Assembly (NCBI GenBank): GCA_965218555.1
Contig: OZ244625.1
Span: 1,364,001-1,428,000, forward strand
Reading direction: 5' to 3'
DNA length: 64,000 nucleotides
Source: JAPPLB01 sp965218555
Lineage (GTDB): Bacteria; Acidobacteriota; Terriglobia; Bryobacterales; UBA6623
The position numbers and the translations under genes were made by a program. Position 1 is the first letter of the stretch. Each line of letters begins with the position of its first letter. Shown one piece after another: positions 16,983 through 26,043 of the stretch. The notes beneath the pieces are model-generated. The model was not told where the DNA came from and searched no databases. It saw nothing but the letters and a program-made list of their open reading frames with translations.

Positions 16983-17975
16983 TTAGCCATTTCGGGGGCG
17001 TTCTTCATCCACATCCCACCAGCAAGCCGCAACGTGATCTTGAGCGACTGGGATCAGCTCGGGGTTTTCCTCCCGGCAGCGGTCCATGACGTACGAACAG
17101 CGCGGGGCGAACGGGCAGCCCTGGGGAGCCCTCAGCATGTCGGGTGGAGCGCCGGCGATGCTGGCCAAGGGCTGCCCTGTGGCATCGTCCATGCCCGGTA
17201 CGGATTGCATGAGGCCGATGGTGTACGGGTGCCTGGGATTCTTGAAGAGCTCTTTGACAGGCGCCTGCTCCACGATGAAGCCGGCATACATCACCACCAC
17301 CCGTTCGGCCAGACTTGCCACCAGTGCAAGGTCGTGCGTGATCCAAATCACGGCCATGCCGAGTTCCCGGCGCAACCGTTTGACCAGATCAACAATCTGT
17401 GCCTGGATCGTGACGTCCAGAGCGGTCGTAGGTTCATCGGCGATCAGGATCTTCGGATTGCAGGCCAGGGCCATGGCGATCATGACCCTCTGACGCATGC
17501 CTCCGGAGAACTGGTGGGGGTAGTCGTTGATACGGGATTCCGCGTGCGGGATGCCTACGAGTTCCAGCAGCTCGATCGTTCGACTTCTGACTTGGCGGCG
17601 AGACAAACCCAGGTGTTCGACCAGCACCTCTGCGATCTGACGGCCTATGGGCAGCACGGGATTGAGAGACGTCATCGGGTCCTGAAAGATGATGCCGATC
17701 TGGGCGCCGCGGACTTCTCGCAGTTCCGCCGCCGTCATCTCCAACAGATTCCGCCCCAGGAAATTCGCTTCGCCGCGGACGATGTCACCGGGAGGCTCCG
17801 GGATCAGACGCAACAACGACAGCATGGTGACGCTCTTGCCACAGCCGCTTTCGCCGACAACACACAAGATCTCTCGTTCGTCGAGGCTGAACGAGACGCC
17901 GTTGACCGCATGGACCGTTTTCTCCGACATCCGGAAGCGGGTCACAACGTCTTTGATTTCCAAGATCAACGTCAT
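16983..17975 (-). CDS. Peptide-class ABC transporter ATP-binding protein (DppD/OppD type)
   Basis: 330 residues from MTLILEIKDVV; an upstream in-frame ATG would run into the neighbouring gene and is rejected. Walker A GESGCGKS, signature FSGGMRQRVMIAMAL and Walker B ILIADEPTTALD are intact, with the C-terminal GCPFAPRCSYVMDRC extension. It forms the heteromeric ATPase with the following DppF-type protein. The gene starts 34 bases after the MmgE/PrpD stop. Confidence 0.92.
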   Translation of the reverse strand: MTLILEIKDVVTRFRMSEKTVHAVNGVSFSLDEREILCVVGESGCGKSVTMLSLLRLIPEPPGDIVRGEANFLGRNLLEMTAAELREVRGAQIGIIFQDPMTSLNPVLPIGRQIAEVLVEHLGLSRRQVRSRTIELLELVGIPHAESRINDYPHQFSGGMRQRVMIAMALACNPKILIADEPTTALDVTIQAQIVDLVKRLRRELGMAVIWITHDLALVASLAERVVVMYAGFIVEQAPVKELFKNPRHPYTIGLMQSVPGMDDATGQPLASIAGAPPDMLRAPQGCPFAPRCSYVMDRCREENPELIPVAQDHVAACWWDVDEERPRNG

Positions 17976-18009
17976 GCTTGCTGTATCAACGAGCAATTTC
18001 GCGAAGCCT

Positions 18010-19407
18010 CTAGAATGGGCTTTCGCAGTCGAGAAGGGCCAAGACGTCTGTGCATTGCTGCTCTTGCTCGATTGCAAGAAGCTTTTTTGCGGCCTCGCGG
18101 ACCTTGTCGCTATCGACAAGGCGGCCGGCCAGTTGCTCGAACTTCGTCACGAGTTCCGCTTCCGTCATCGGTCGAGCCGGTGATCCCCATGCCTTTTCGA
18201 TGCGGTGCTTGACGGTCTTGCCGGATCGCAGCCGGACTTCCACCTCGACCGGCCAGTCGCGCGGATAGTTCTTGTCCATGCCTTCTCCCGCGACGACCTT
18301 CACGCGGGAGACCAGGTCGTGCAAGGCGGGGTTCCGCAGGTGCTTGGCCGAGTATTGCTCCCAGGTCAGTTGCCGATCGAGAATGCTTGCGGCGACGGAG
18401 TAGGGAAGCGAAAGCTGGCAATCGTAGATCGTGCTGTTGACATCCGTGTAGTGCCCGCCGGTGAACTTGACGGCGTTCGAGTACGTGGAGACAAGCACGT
18501 CCTCTACGTCTTCGGCGTTGATGTCATGCTGAGTGGCCAGATCGATGGCCACCTCCGCGGGGCCTTGGTCCAGAAGCCCGGTCGGATAGGGTTTGAAAGC
18601 CATGTCTCGGGCGTACCAGGTTTCCCCGAGGCCGTCCGTCAAGGCTTTGGAGTTCGGCTCCGAGCTCGTGATCTGAATGAACGCGTGGTGGCGCGGCGGC
18701 TCGCCTTCAAGAGGTCCGGCGGTCATTCCCAAATCGGCCATCAGCGCCGCCTGGATGCCGCTCATTGCCGACTGCCCGCCGTGGACAGGCTTCACGGTAT
18801 AGCCTTTGAAGATGCCGTCGCCGTTTGAGATCGGCAGAATATGGCCGGCGATGCCCAGGGCATTCGCCATCTTGTCCTTGCCGAATCCCAACAGATGCCC
18901 GACGGCGGCGGCGACACCGATCGTGTTCACCGTCCCCGTAGCTTGAAAACCCATGTACCAATGTGTGGGCTGCACGGACATCCCCGCCCGTCCGGTCGCT
19001 TCGTAGCCCACCGCGATCGCCGTCAGAAGGTCTCTGCCGTTTGATCCTTGCGCTTCGGCAAATGACACGGCGCCCGGCACGATGCTGGAGCCGGGGTGCG
19101 TCTTGGCGGTGGCATACATGCAGTCGGACTGGTCGAGAACTTCGGCCAGCGACCCGTTCGCGAAGGCCGCCGAACGAGACGAGGACTTCAAACCGAATCC
19201 CAGAACGGTGGATTCCTCGCGGTCACCGAGTCTCTGGACGTAGTCCGCAAAGAGCAGGTCGTCGTTTTCCCGAAGGTAGGCCGCGCCCCCGAGAATGACG
19301 CCCAGCGCATCCAGCAGACAATGCTTGATCGTGTTGGCGACGTCGTCCGGCAACTGATCGCGGGTCAGTTGTGAAAGATAGTCGGCCATTTCGGCAGTGT
19401 GGTTCAT
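18010..19407 (-). CDS. MmgE/PrpD family protein
   Basis: 465 residues, the normal family length. Members include 2-methylcitrate dehydratase, cis-aconitate decarboxylase and many enzymes of unknown substrate. Recognisable blocks are LLDALGVILGGA, HPGSSIVPGA, GYEATGRAG and GYTVKPVHGGQSA. It is encoded inside the ABC transporter string between the CocE esterase and the DppD ATPase, so it probably acts on a cytoplasmic breakdown product of the imported compound. That link rests on synteny only. Confidence 0.88.
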   Translation of the reverse strand: MNHTAEMADYLSQLTRDQLPDDVANTIKHCLLDALGVILGGAAYLRENDDLLFADYVQRLGDREESTVLGFGLKSSSRSAAFANGSLAEVLDQSDCMYATAKTHPGSSIVPGAVSFAEAQGSNGRDLLTAIAVGYEATGRAGMSVQPTHWYMGFQATGTVNTIGVAAAVGHLLGFGKDKMANALGIAGHILPISNGDGIFKGYTVKPVHGGQSAMSGIQAALMADLGMTAGPLEGEPPRHHAFIQITSSEPNSKALTDGLGETWYARDMAFKPYPTGLLDQGPAEVAIDLATQHDINAEDVEDVLVSTYSNAVKFTGGHYTDVNSTIYDCQLSLPYSVAASILDRQLTWEQYSAKHLRNPALHDLVSRVKVVAGEGMDKNYPRDWPVEVEVRLRSGKTVKHRIEKAWGSPARPMTEAELVTKFEQLAGRLVDSDKVREAAKKLLAIEQEQQCTDVLALLDCESPF

Positions 19408-19444
19408 AAGCAGGCGCTCCTGGGCCTCATACGGTTGTTCCCGT

Positions 19445-21388
19445 TCATTCTGGAATCACGGGCAAGACGATATGTGACTCGTGTTGGAAGTCGTGGAAGA
19501 TCTTGTTGTGAGCCACGACGGTATGCGTGTGTTGTCCGACCGACTCTCCCGTATTCGGGTTGATGTCAAAGCGCGGAAAATTCGAGCTGGAGATATCCAC
19601 GCGGATACGATGACCGGCTTGGAAGAGGTTGCTCGTCGGTTCGAGGATGATCTCGAAGGGGTAGACTGCGCCCGGCTCCAGCAGTTTCGATTTGCCGGAA
19701 CGGTCGCGGTAACGGGCGCGGATGATGCCTTCCGTGATGTTCATGTGATAGCCGTCGGGATAGTCGTTGCTGCTCGGGTAGATGTCGAGGAGCTTGGCGG
19801 TAAAGTCCGTGTCCAGCGCCGAGGAAGAAGCCCATAGCTTGACGGTGATCGGGCCGGTGACTTCGACATTCTGCTCGAGAGGCGCCGTCTGGAAAGACAA
19901 TACGTCCTGCCGCGCCGACAGCGGCAGATAAGGCGGTTTGCACGCGAAGCCGCCGGGGTACTCTGCTTGGTGCATCGCGCCCTGCACGGCGAGGTTTCGT
20001 AATCGCGTCATGGGCGGCGGGTCGCCGTGAACGCCGGGCTCCATCGGCACGATCTCGGCCAGACCCGAGAGGCTGCCGCTGATCGTCGGAACAGGATGGT
20101 TCGGATCATAGAGATACGCGCTGGGCGAACCGTCGCTGCGGGGCTTTTGCGGGTTTAACGTTCCTTCTCCGTGCAAATAGTACTTCGTGTATTGCGTGCG
20201 GGCCAGGGGCCATTCGTATTCATCACGCCAGCACCCCCCGTGGTCGAGCCGCCCTTCCGCGTTCTTGCGCCCGCTGCCGCCTCCCATCACGAACATCTTC
20301 AGCGGCGGCTCCTGGTCCACGCCGTTCTCGATGCCCTTGAGCCAACGGTCGAACCACCGCAGCCGCCAAGCGTTGCGATGTTCGCCCAGGTTGCCTTTCA
20401 GGCTCGCCTCGGGGCCGAAATCCACGTCGCCGGAATAGGTCAACTCGACCGTGTCGTCGCCGTGAATCCACGGCCCCATGAGGATCTTGATCGGACCCTT
20501 CTTTCGTCGCGAGAGCTCCATGAAGTGGATGAACATGGCGCGGGGCCAAGAGTCGTACCAGCCGCACACCAGATAAGTGGGCACATCCGAATGCTCGTCA
20601 TAGTGCGCTTCGATGTTGAAACCCGGCTGATCCCAAAAGGGTTCGTGGTCGCCGCGCGTCATGAAATCGATTACGAAGCTCTCATAGTTCGGGATTAGAG
20701 CCAGCGGCGATTGGCCCCGCTTGAGGGGCAGGCGCCATAGCCAATCCCCCATCCGCGCTCCCTCGAGCGCCTTCTTGATGGCGGGGTTGTCCCGTGCTTC
20801 CTGGCTCATGAGGCCGAACCAGAACCCCGCGGTGAGGAACTTGAGTTGGAAAGCTCCGTCGTGGCGCAGGCCGTACTCGTAGATGTTGGATGGTCCCTCG
20901 GTAGGAATCATCGCCGTCAGATTTTTAGGGTTCTGGGTGGCCATGGCGCTTTGTACCTGAGAGCCGTACGAGACGCCGAATGTGCCGATCTTGCCGTCCG
21001 ACCAGCTTTGCCGCCCGATCCATTCGCAGGTGTCATAGCCGTCATCGGCCTCGTGAATGAAGTGGTAGTACTCACCCTCGGAGTTGAATCGGCCCCGGCA
21101 ATCCATAACGATTCCGACGTATCCGCGTTTGCAGAAGTATTCCGCGTGGCCGCCGTAGTGGCTGTCTGACTTGTTGTAAGGGGTGCGCTGCATGACGCTC
21201 GGCCATCGTCCTTCCACGGCTTTCCCGTCGATGGCCGGGAAATAGATGTCCGCCGCCAGGCGAACGCCATCTCGCATCGGCACCATGACGTCTTTCGCGA
21301 TCAAGATTCCATATTGAGGTTTCGAAAGCTTGTCTTGGTAGCTCTCGTGTGAACCCGCCGGCGTGATAGGTTTCGCTTCGTTTGTCAT
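19445..21388 (-). CDS. CocE/NonD family hydrolase (X-Pro dipeptidyl-peptidase/acyl esterase)
   Basis: 647 residues from MTNEAKPITPAG; codons upstream of this start lie across the dppC-like gene and are rejected. It is an alpha/beta hydrolase of the S15/CocE class, whose members cleave cocaine, cephalosporin esters, glutaryl amides or X-Pro peptides. The nucleophile Ser sits in GVSYGS, the oxyanion-side TPYNKSD is present, and the C-terminal third is the PepX_C jelly-roll (VRVDISSSNFPRFDINPNTG). No signal peptide is seen, so it is likely cytoplasmic. It lies between permease and PrpD genes and probably hydrolyses the imported substrate. Confidence 0.9.
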   Translation of the reverse strand: MTNEAKPITPAGSHESYQDKLSKPQYGILIAKDVMVPMRDGVRLAADIYFPAIDGKAVEGRWPSVMQRTPYNKSDSHYGGHAEYFCKRGYVGIVMDCRGRFNSEGEYYHFIHEADDGYDTCEWIGRQSWSDGKIGTFGVSYGSQVQSAMATQNPKNLTAMIPTEGPSNIYEYGLRHDGAFQLKFLTAGFWFGLMSQEARDNPAIKKALEGARMGDWLWRLPLKRGQSPLALIPNYESFVIDFMTRGDHEPFWDQPGFNIEAHYDEHSDVPTYLVCGWYDSWPRAMFIHFMELSRRKKGPIKILMGPWIHGDDTVELTYSGDVDFGPEASLKGNLGEHRNAWRLRWFDRWLKGIENGVDQEPPLKMFVMGGGSGRKNAEGRLDHGGCWRDEYEWPLARTQYTKYYLHGEGTLNPQKPRSDGSPSAYLYDPNHPVPTISGSLSGLAEIVPMEPGVHGDPPPMTRLRNLAVQGAMHQAEYPGGFACKPPYLPLSARQDVLSFQTAPLEQNVEVTGPITVKLWASSSALDTDFTAKLLDIYPSSNDYPDGYHMNITEGIIRARYRDRSGKSKLLEPGAVYPFEIILEPTSNLFQAGHRIRVDISSSNFPRFDINPNTGESVGQHTHTVVAHNKIFHDFQHESHIVLPVIPE

Positions 21389-21450
21389 CAATAAACTCTC
21401 TTGGTCAAGGTTAAAGGTTAATTGCTTGGAGAAATGATTCTGAGTGACTT

Positions 21451-22359
21451 CTACTGACTCCGTAGCCGTGATCGGGGATCCAGGACATCTCGCAACCAGT
21501 CCCCCATCATGTTCAGGCCCAGCACCGTGATCGTGATCGCGATTCCGGGGAATGTGGCGTACCACCAGGAGTTCAGTATGTGCAAGCGGCCTTCGGCAAG
21601 AATGTTGCCCCAACTCGGAGTTGGCGGCTGCACCCCCATTCCCAGGTAGCTGAGAGACGCTTCGACGACGATCATCCATGCTGTCTGCAAGGTTCCGACG
21701 ACAATGAGAGGCGTCACGACTTGCGGAAGCACGTGCCGCACCACGGTGCGCGTCGTGCTGCATCCGATGGCCCGGGCGGCCAGAATGTAATCGCGTTCAC
21801 GGATCGATAGAACTTCTCCTCGCGTGACCCGGGCATAAGTGACCCAGCCCGCAAAGCCGAGTGCGAGCACGGTGTTGTGGAGGCTCGGTCCCAACAGATA
21901 ACTCAGCACCAGCGCCAGGAATAAGAAAGGGAACGAATACTGCACGTCGGCGATGGCCATGATGACCTCGTCCACGCGGCCTCGAGAATAGCCTGCGATC
22001 AATCCTATCGGAATGCCGATCGAGGCCGAGAGCAAAACCGCCGACACGCCGACGATGATCGAAGCACGGCCGCCGAGGATGATCCTGCTGAACAGGCACC
22101 TGCCGAACTGATCGGTTCCCAGGGGACGGGAAAACTCTCCTCCTTCCTCCCAGAAAGGGGGCTGGAGGCGCAGGCTCAGGGCCTGCTCGAATGGGTTATG
22201 GGGAGAAACGTACTGGGCAAACAGCGCTGTCATCACCACCAACAGGACGACAGGGACGCCGAACAGCGCCCCAGGACTTCTGAACAGCCGCGGCAAACGT
22301 TTACTGAAGCCGGAGGGCTCCCGCGGCAAGGTCAGAGAGGGCTCGCTGCCGAAGCTCAT
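21451..22359 (-). CDS. Peptide-class ABC transporter permease (DppC type)
   Basis: 302 residues from MSFGSEPSLT, preceded by GGGAGG at a good distance, which decides this start over an upstream in-frame one. About six membrane segments follow, with the N-terminal NPFEQAL and GTDQFGRCLFSRIILGGRASI blocks of DppC-type permeases and the EAA loop EVLSIRERDYILAARAIGCS. It pairs with the DppB-type permease 64 bases upstream. Confidence 0.9.
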   Translation of the reverse strand: MSFGSEPSLTLPREPSGFSKRLPRLFRSPGALFGVPVVLLVVMTALFAQYVSPHNPFEQALSLRLQPPFWEEGGEFSRPLGTDQFGRCLFSRIILGGRASIIVGVSAVLLSASIGIPIGLIAGYSRGRVDEVIMAIADVQYSFPFLFLALVLSYLLGPSLHNTVLALGFAGWVTYARVTRGEVLSIRERDYILAARAIGCSTTRTVVRHVLPQVVTPLIVVGTLQTAWMIVVEASLSYLGMGVQPPTPSWGNILAEGRLHILNSWWYATFPGIAITITVLGLNMMGDWLRDVLDPRSRLRSQ

Positions 22360-22423
22360 ACGTGCCTCCCTGTTGATTTGCCGATGGCCTCGCGGCTCAA
22401 GCTGCATCCTCCCCTTTTTCGCG

Positions 22424-23347
22424 TCATGAATATCTGATACGAGGGTCAATCCAGGCGTAGATCATGTCTACGATGAAGTTGGTCACCACCACGGCCACGC
22501 CGAAAACAACGGATGAGGCTTGTACCATCGTAAAGTCTCGCAGTGAGATTGCCTTGTAAGCCAACGAGCCAATCCCCGGCCAATCGAAAATCGTCTCGAC
22601 GACGACGGCTCCTCCCAGTAGACGAGAGAGCAGCAGACCGAGCATCGTGATCGCGGGAATAGCCGCATTTCTCAGCCCATGGCGGATGACGACGACCGTT
22701 TCCGGCAGTCCCTTGGCGCGGGCCGTCCGGATGTAATCTTGAGACATGACATCCATCATGCTTGACCTCAGCAAACGTGCAACGCTCGCCGTGGGATAGG
22801 TGGATAAGCAGAAAGCAGGCAGGACGAGATGGCTCAGATCTCCGCGTCCGGTGGCCGGCAACCAACCTAGTTGCACGGCGAATAGCAGCATGAGAACGAT
22901 TCCCAGCCAAAAGACGGGAACCGACTGCCCCAAAAGCGACAGAAAGATCGTGAAGTGATCAATCAGCGTATGAGGTTTCAACGCCGCAACGATTCCCAAA
23001 ATGGAGCCGACGACGGCGGCTATCGCCAGAGCGGCGAAGGTGAGCTCCAGCGTCGCGGGTATGCGCCCCAGCAACATCGGCAAGGCCGGTTGGCGGAACC
23101 GGAATGAGTGCCCCATGTCGCCTTGCACCGCCGAAAACAGGAAGTCCGCGTACTGGATGTGGATGGGACTATCGAGTTTCAGAAACTCCCGCATGGCTTG
23201 CTTTTCTTGCGGAGTGGCCATCCCGGATTGAGAAAACAGCAGCTCGACCGGATCACTGATCATCCGCAAAGCGAAGAAGAACGTCGTGGCGACCAGCCAT
23301 ACGACAATGACAGCCCGGATAAAACGTTTGAAGAAATACCGCTGCAT
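22424..23347 (-). CDS. Peptide-class ABC transporter permease (DppB type)
   Basis: 307 residues starting MQRYFFKRFIRAVIVVWLV, the standard DppB opening with the first membrane segment. The family blocks GDMGHSFRFRQP, SVPVFWLGIVLMLLFAV and the EAA loop MMDVMSQDYIRTARAKGLPE are present. It starts the inner-membrane transporter part of the minus-strand string, 49 bases after the TPR gene stop. Confidence 0.92.
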   Translation of the reverse strand: MQRYFFKRFIRAVIVVWLVATTFFFALRMISDPVELLFSQSGMATPQEKQAMREFLKLDSPIHIQYADFLFSAVQGDMGHSFRFRQPALPMLLGRIPATLELTFAALAIAAVVGSILGIVAALKPHTLIDHFTIFLSLLGQSVPVFWLGIVLMLLFAVQLGWLPATGRGDLSHLVLPAFCLSTYPTASVARLLRSSMMDVMSQDYIRTARAKGLPETVVVIRHGLRNAAIPAITMLGLLLSRLLGGAVVVETIFDWPGIGSLAYKAISLRDFTMVQASSVVFGVAVVVTNFIVDMIYAWIDPRIRYS

Positions 23348-23396
23348 GGTTGCGACGTTCTAAATCCGCCACACGAGACAGCCTGGAGCTGGCAGA

Positions 23397-24947
23397 TTAC
23401 CGGCCCCGAGCCTTTTGAGCGATCAACTCATCGACCTGTGCAAGCAAATCAGAAATGTTCTTGTCACCGGGGAGGGCCGTTGTCGCTCGTCGCAGTCGGC
23501 TGCGCGCCCGTTCGAACTCGCCTTCACCCGCCCAGAACAGACCCACCAGGAAGAGAAGCTTCGCATCGTTGGGGTTCGCTTCCGCGGCCAAGTCCGCGTA
23601 GGCCCGCGCCCGCTGCGTTTTGTCCCACATGACGTAGAGCTCGAACGCACTGGCCAGCGCCTTGGGATGAGAAGGCCACAGAGCGAGCGCCCGCACAAGA
23701 GCGGCTTCGGTCCGAGCGAAGTCCTCGAGACGGAGAAATCCTCGTCCGGCGAAGAAGGCCACTTCGTAGCTGGCATCGTCCAACTCCAAGGACTTTCCAA
23801 GCTCATGGCGAGCCTCCTCGCGGCGGCCCAGTTCCGCTAGCGCGAGACCGAGAGTTGCGTGTGCCATGGCTAGCTCGGGATCGAGTGAAAGAACCGTCTG
23901 AAACGTTTTCACCGCGTCCGCGAACTTGTGCTGCTCCTGTTGAACCATTCCGAGGTGGTAAAGAGCCTGCACGTTTTCAGGATCGATTCGCACGGCCTCT
24001 CTTAGTTGCGTTTCGGCAAAGCGGTAGTTGCCGGTTGCGAGTGAGTTCGTCGCACGAGCGACGGTGTCAAGCGCATCGTTTTTTGCCTTGAGCGACCTGT
24101 AGATATTGCTTTGTTTCTTGGCCTCTTCGACATCACCCAAGCGCCGCTGGATCAGGCTCAAGCGGTAGCGGGTCTGAACGTGTTCGGGATCGATGGCAAC
24201 GACCTGCGCGTAGGCTTCCAGAGCCTTCGGCAGTTCACGATCTTGCTCGTGGATTCTTCCCAGAACGTAATGGGCGTCGGCCGACTGCAGATCCAAAGAG
24301 ATGGCTTTCGCCGCATCGCGATGGGCTTCTTCCTTGCGGCCGAGCGACATCATCAGAGTCGCACGGCGGGAGTAGGGTCCGGCCTGGGCGGGATGGGCTT
24401 CGATGACCTTGGTCCACTCGGCAAGCGCCTCTTCCCTTTGATCGGCCAGCTCCGTCGCCAGAGCCAGTGAATAGTGGTACTGGAAGTTGGCCGGGTCGAG
24501 GTGATGCGCCAGCCGATACTGTTCGGACGCTTCGAGGAACTTGCCCGTGTTGTGAAAAAAATTACCTGCGTTGTATCGCATCGCGGCGTTACGTGGTTCG
24601 CTCTTCAGCGCGGTTTCAATATGAACGAACGCTTTTTCCCAGTCTTCGATGCGCGCATAATTGACGCTGAGCAGATGATGTACTCCGCTGTGCTCGGGCG
24701 CCAGCTCGAGCGCCCGCAGCAGGTAGTTTCGAGAGATGTGCAGCTTGCCCCGCCGGTCATTGATGGCGGCCAGACGGATGTAAGGCTCGACTTGGTTGGG
24801 GGCTGCCCGCAGCGCGTCCAACGCGGCTGCTTCGTTATCGTCAGAAACTTGTTGCGTCTGCCCGGGAAGGGGTTTCGAAGGCAGGGACTGGCCGCCGACC
24901 GCGCATGCCAGCGGAAGCAGGAGAGCGAACCCGATCAGTTTGTTCAT
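23397..24947 (-). CDS. Exported tetratricopeptide-repeat protein
   Basis: 516 residues. An N-terminal hydrophobic segment (MNKLIGFALLLPLACAVGG) is a signal peptide; a Cys at residue 15 could make it a lipoprotein but the lipobox is weak. The rest is about a dozen 34-residue TPR units with the A-x-x-x-Y/L-x-x-A-L-x-L-x-P pattern, for example NVQALYHLGMVQQEQHKFAD. TPR arrays mediate protein-protein contacts. It lies between the propeller genes and the permeases, so a periplasmic scaffold for the uptake locus is plausible. No enzymatic domain is visible. Confidence 0.85.
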   Translation of the reverse strand: MNKLIGFALLLPLACAVGGQSLPSKPLPGQTQQVSDDNEAAALDALRAAPNQVEPYIRLAAINDRRGKLHISRNYLLRALELAPEHSGVHHLLSVNYARIEDWEKAFVHIETALKSEPRNAAMRYNAGNFFHNTGKFLEASEQYRLAHHLDPANFQYHYSLALATELADQREEALAEWTKVIEAHPAQAGPYSRRATLMMSLGRKEEAHRDAAKAISLDLQSADAHYVLGRIHEQDRELPKALEAYAQVVAIDPEHVQTRYRLSLIQRRLGDVEEAKKQSNIYRSLKAKNDALDTVARATNSLATGNYRFAETQLREAVRIDPENVQALYHLGMVQQEQHKFADAVKTFQTVLSLDPELAMAHATLGLALAELGRREEARHELGKSLELDDASYEVAFFAGRGFLRLEDFARTEAALVRALALWPSHPKALASAFELYVMWDKTQRARAYADLAAEANPNDAKLLFLVGLFWAGEGEFERARSRLRRATTALPGDKNISDLLAQVDELIAQKARGR

Positions 24948-24963
24948 ACCGCGCCGGCCGCGG

Positions 24964-26031
24964 CTACAACGCTGCGGTTTTTATGGTAGCGAGCCCAATG
25001 CCGGTAGCGCCGAACCGGTTTCCGACGTAAAACATCCAAAGCTCGTCCCCCACCTCGATCACGTTGGAATAGGATTGATTCTCCGAGTCGAACTCGCCCG
25101 GGCTGTGCGGAAACAGCTCTTCGTCGAAATAAGGTTTCCAATGCACGCCGTCTTGCGACCGCGCATATCGTAGCCGGTAACCGTGGCCGTCCATCATGAA
25201 GACGCTGAACCACATGTGGTAGACGCCGTCGATGATGAGCACGGAGGGTTTGGAGACGACCGCCTCATAGCCTTCCACCTGTTCCTGGCGGGCGCGCAAG
25301 GCAGGCTCGGGGGCCTTTACCCATTCGATGCCGCCTTGCGACACCGCATGGCCGATGTGGACGATGCCGCGCTTGCGTTCGTTAAAGACCTCGTACCGCT
25401 CCCCCGCGGTGTACCACATCTCATACTTCTTCGGGCCGGTTTGCAGCACGCACACCGACCCGGTCAGACCCGCGTCGTAAGAACCGGGCTCTCCCAAGGG
25501 CAGAAGCGGCTCCTTGATGGTTTCCCACGTCAGTCCCTTGTCGCGGCTGATCGCCAGAGAGGTGCGATTCGACAACTCGCCGGGAGGCGCCCACGAGCCC
25601 CATACCGCGTAGTACATCAGCCAGCCGCCCTCTTCCCGCGGCAGCACCCAGGGGAAGCTGGGGCCTTTGTCACTGAGGTTGCCGGTTGGGGAAGGGCGGA
25701 GAATAGGCTCTTCACTCACCAGTTTCCAATCATGAGGATTGTTCGGCGATGCCTCGGCCGCAAAGAGATAGTGGTAACCCTCCTTGTCGCCTGTCCAAAA
25801 GTACAGTCGCAGTCGGCCGTCCTTCAACCTCACGACCGACGGGGCGGAAAGCCGGTTGCTCGAGAGAGGACCGGCAAATCCCGGTGCGAGAATCCGGCCT
25901 TTTTTCACCCAGGGTTGCAGCCGTTTCTTTTCTTCCTTCGCGCCCTCCGATGCCTCTTCAGCCGGAGTGCAAGCCCCACAGAGCGTGAGGATCTGCAAGC
26001 AAGTAAGGAAACGGATGTTTCGCCGTATCAA
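24964..26031 (-). CDS. Exported beta-propeller protein, glycosidase-like (GH43/GH130-type fold)
   Basis: 355 residues starting at a TTG codon: AGGAGG lies six bases before it and the following residues form a signal ending LTLCGAC, a lipoprotein-like site. The body has repeated propeller blades with Asp-box-like DGRLRLYFW, YEMWYTAG, YHMWFSVF and LWMFYVG strands, as in five-bladed glycosidases and sialidase-like proteins. No catalytic trio can be assigned confidently. It is a paralog of the next gene upstream and of 42562-43632. The likely role is glycan binding or cleavage outside the cytoplasm. Confidence 0.78.
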   Translation of the reverse strand: MIRRNIRFLTCLQILTLCGACTPAEEASEGAKEEKKRLQPWVKKGRILAPGFAGPLSSNRLSAPSVVRLKDGRLRLYFWTGDKEGYHYLFAAEASPNNPHDWKLVSEEPILRPSPTGNLSDKGPSFPWVLPREEGGWLMYYAVWGSWAPPGELSNRTSLAISRDKGLTWETIKEPLLPLGEPGSYDAGLTGSVCVLQTGPKKYEMWYTAGERYEVFNERKRGIVHIGHAVSQGGIEWVKAPEPALRARQEQVEGYEAVVSKPSVLIIDGVYHMWFSVFMMDGHGYRLRYARSQDGVHWKPYFDEELFPHSPGEFDSENQSYSNVIEVGDELWMFYVGNRFGATGIGLATIKTAAL

Positions 26032-26037
26032 TGTGGT

Positions 26038-26043
26038 CCTCCT
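26038..26043 (-). promoter_or_regulatory. Shine-Dalgarno site fixing a TTG start
   Basis: AGGAGG on the minus strand overlaps the first base of the upstream gene's stop codon and sits six bases from the TTG at 26031. It indicates coupled translation and identifies the start of the propeller gene. Confidence 0.65.
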
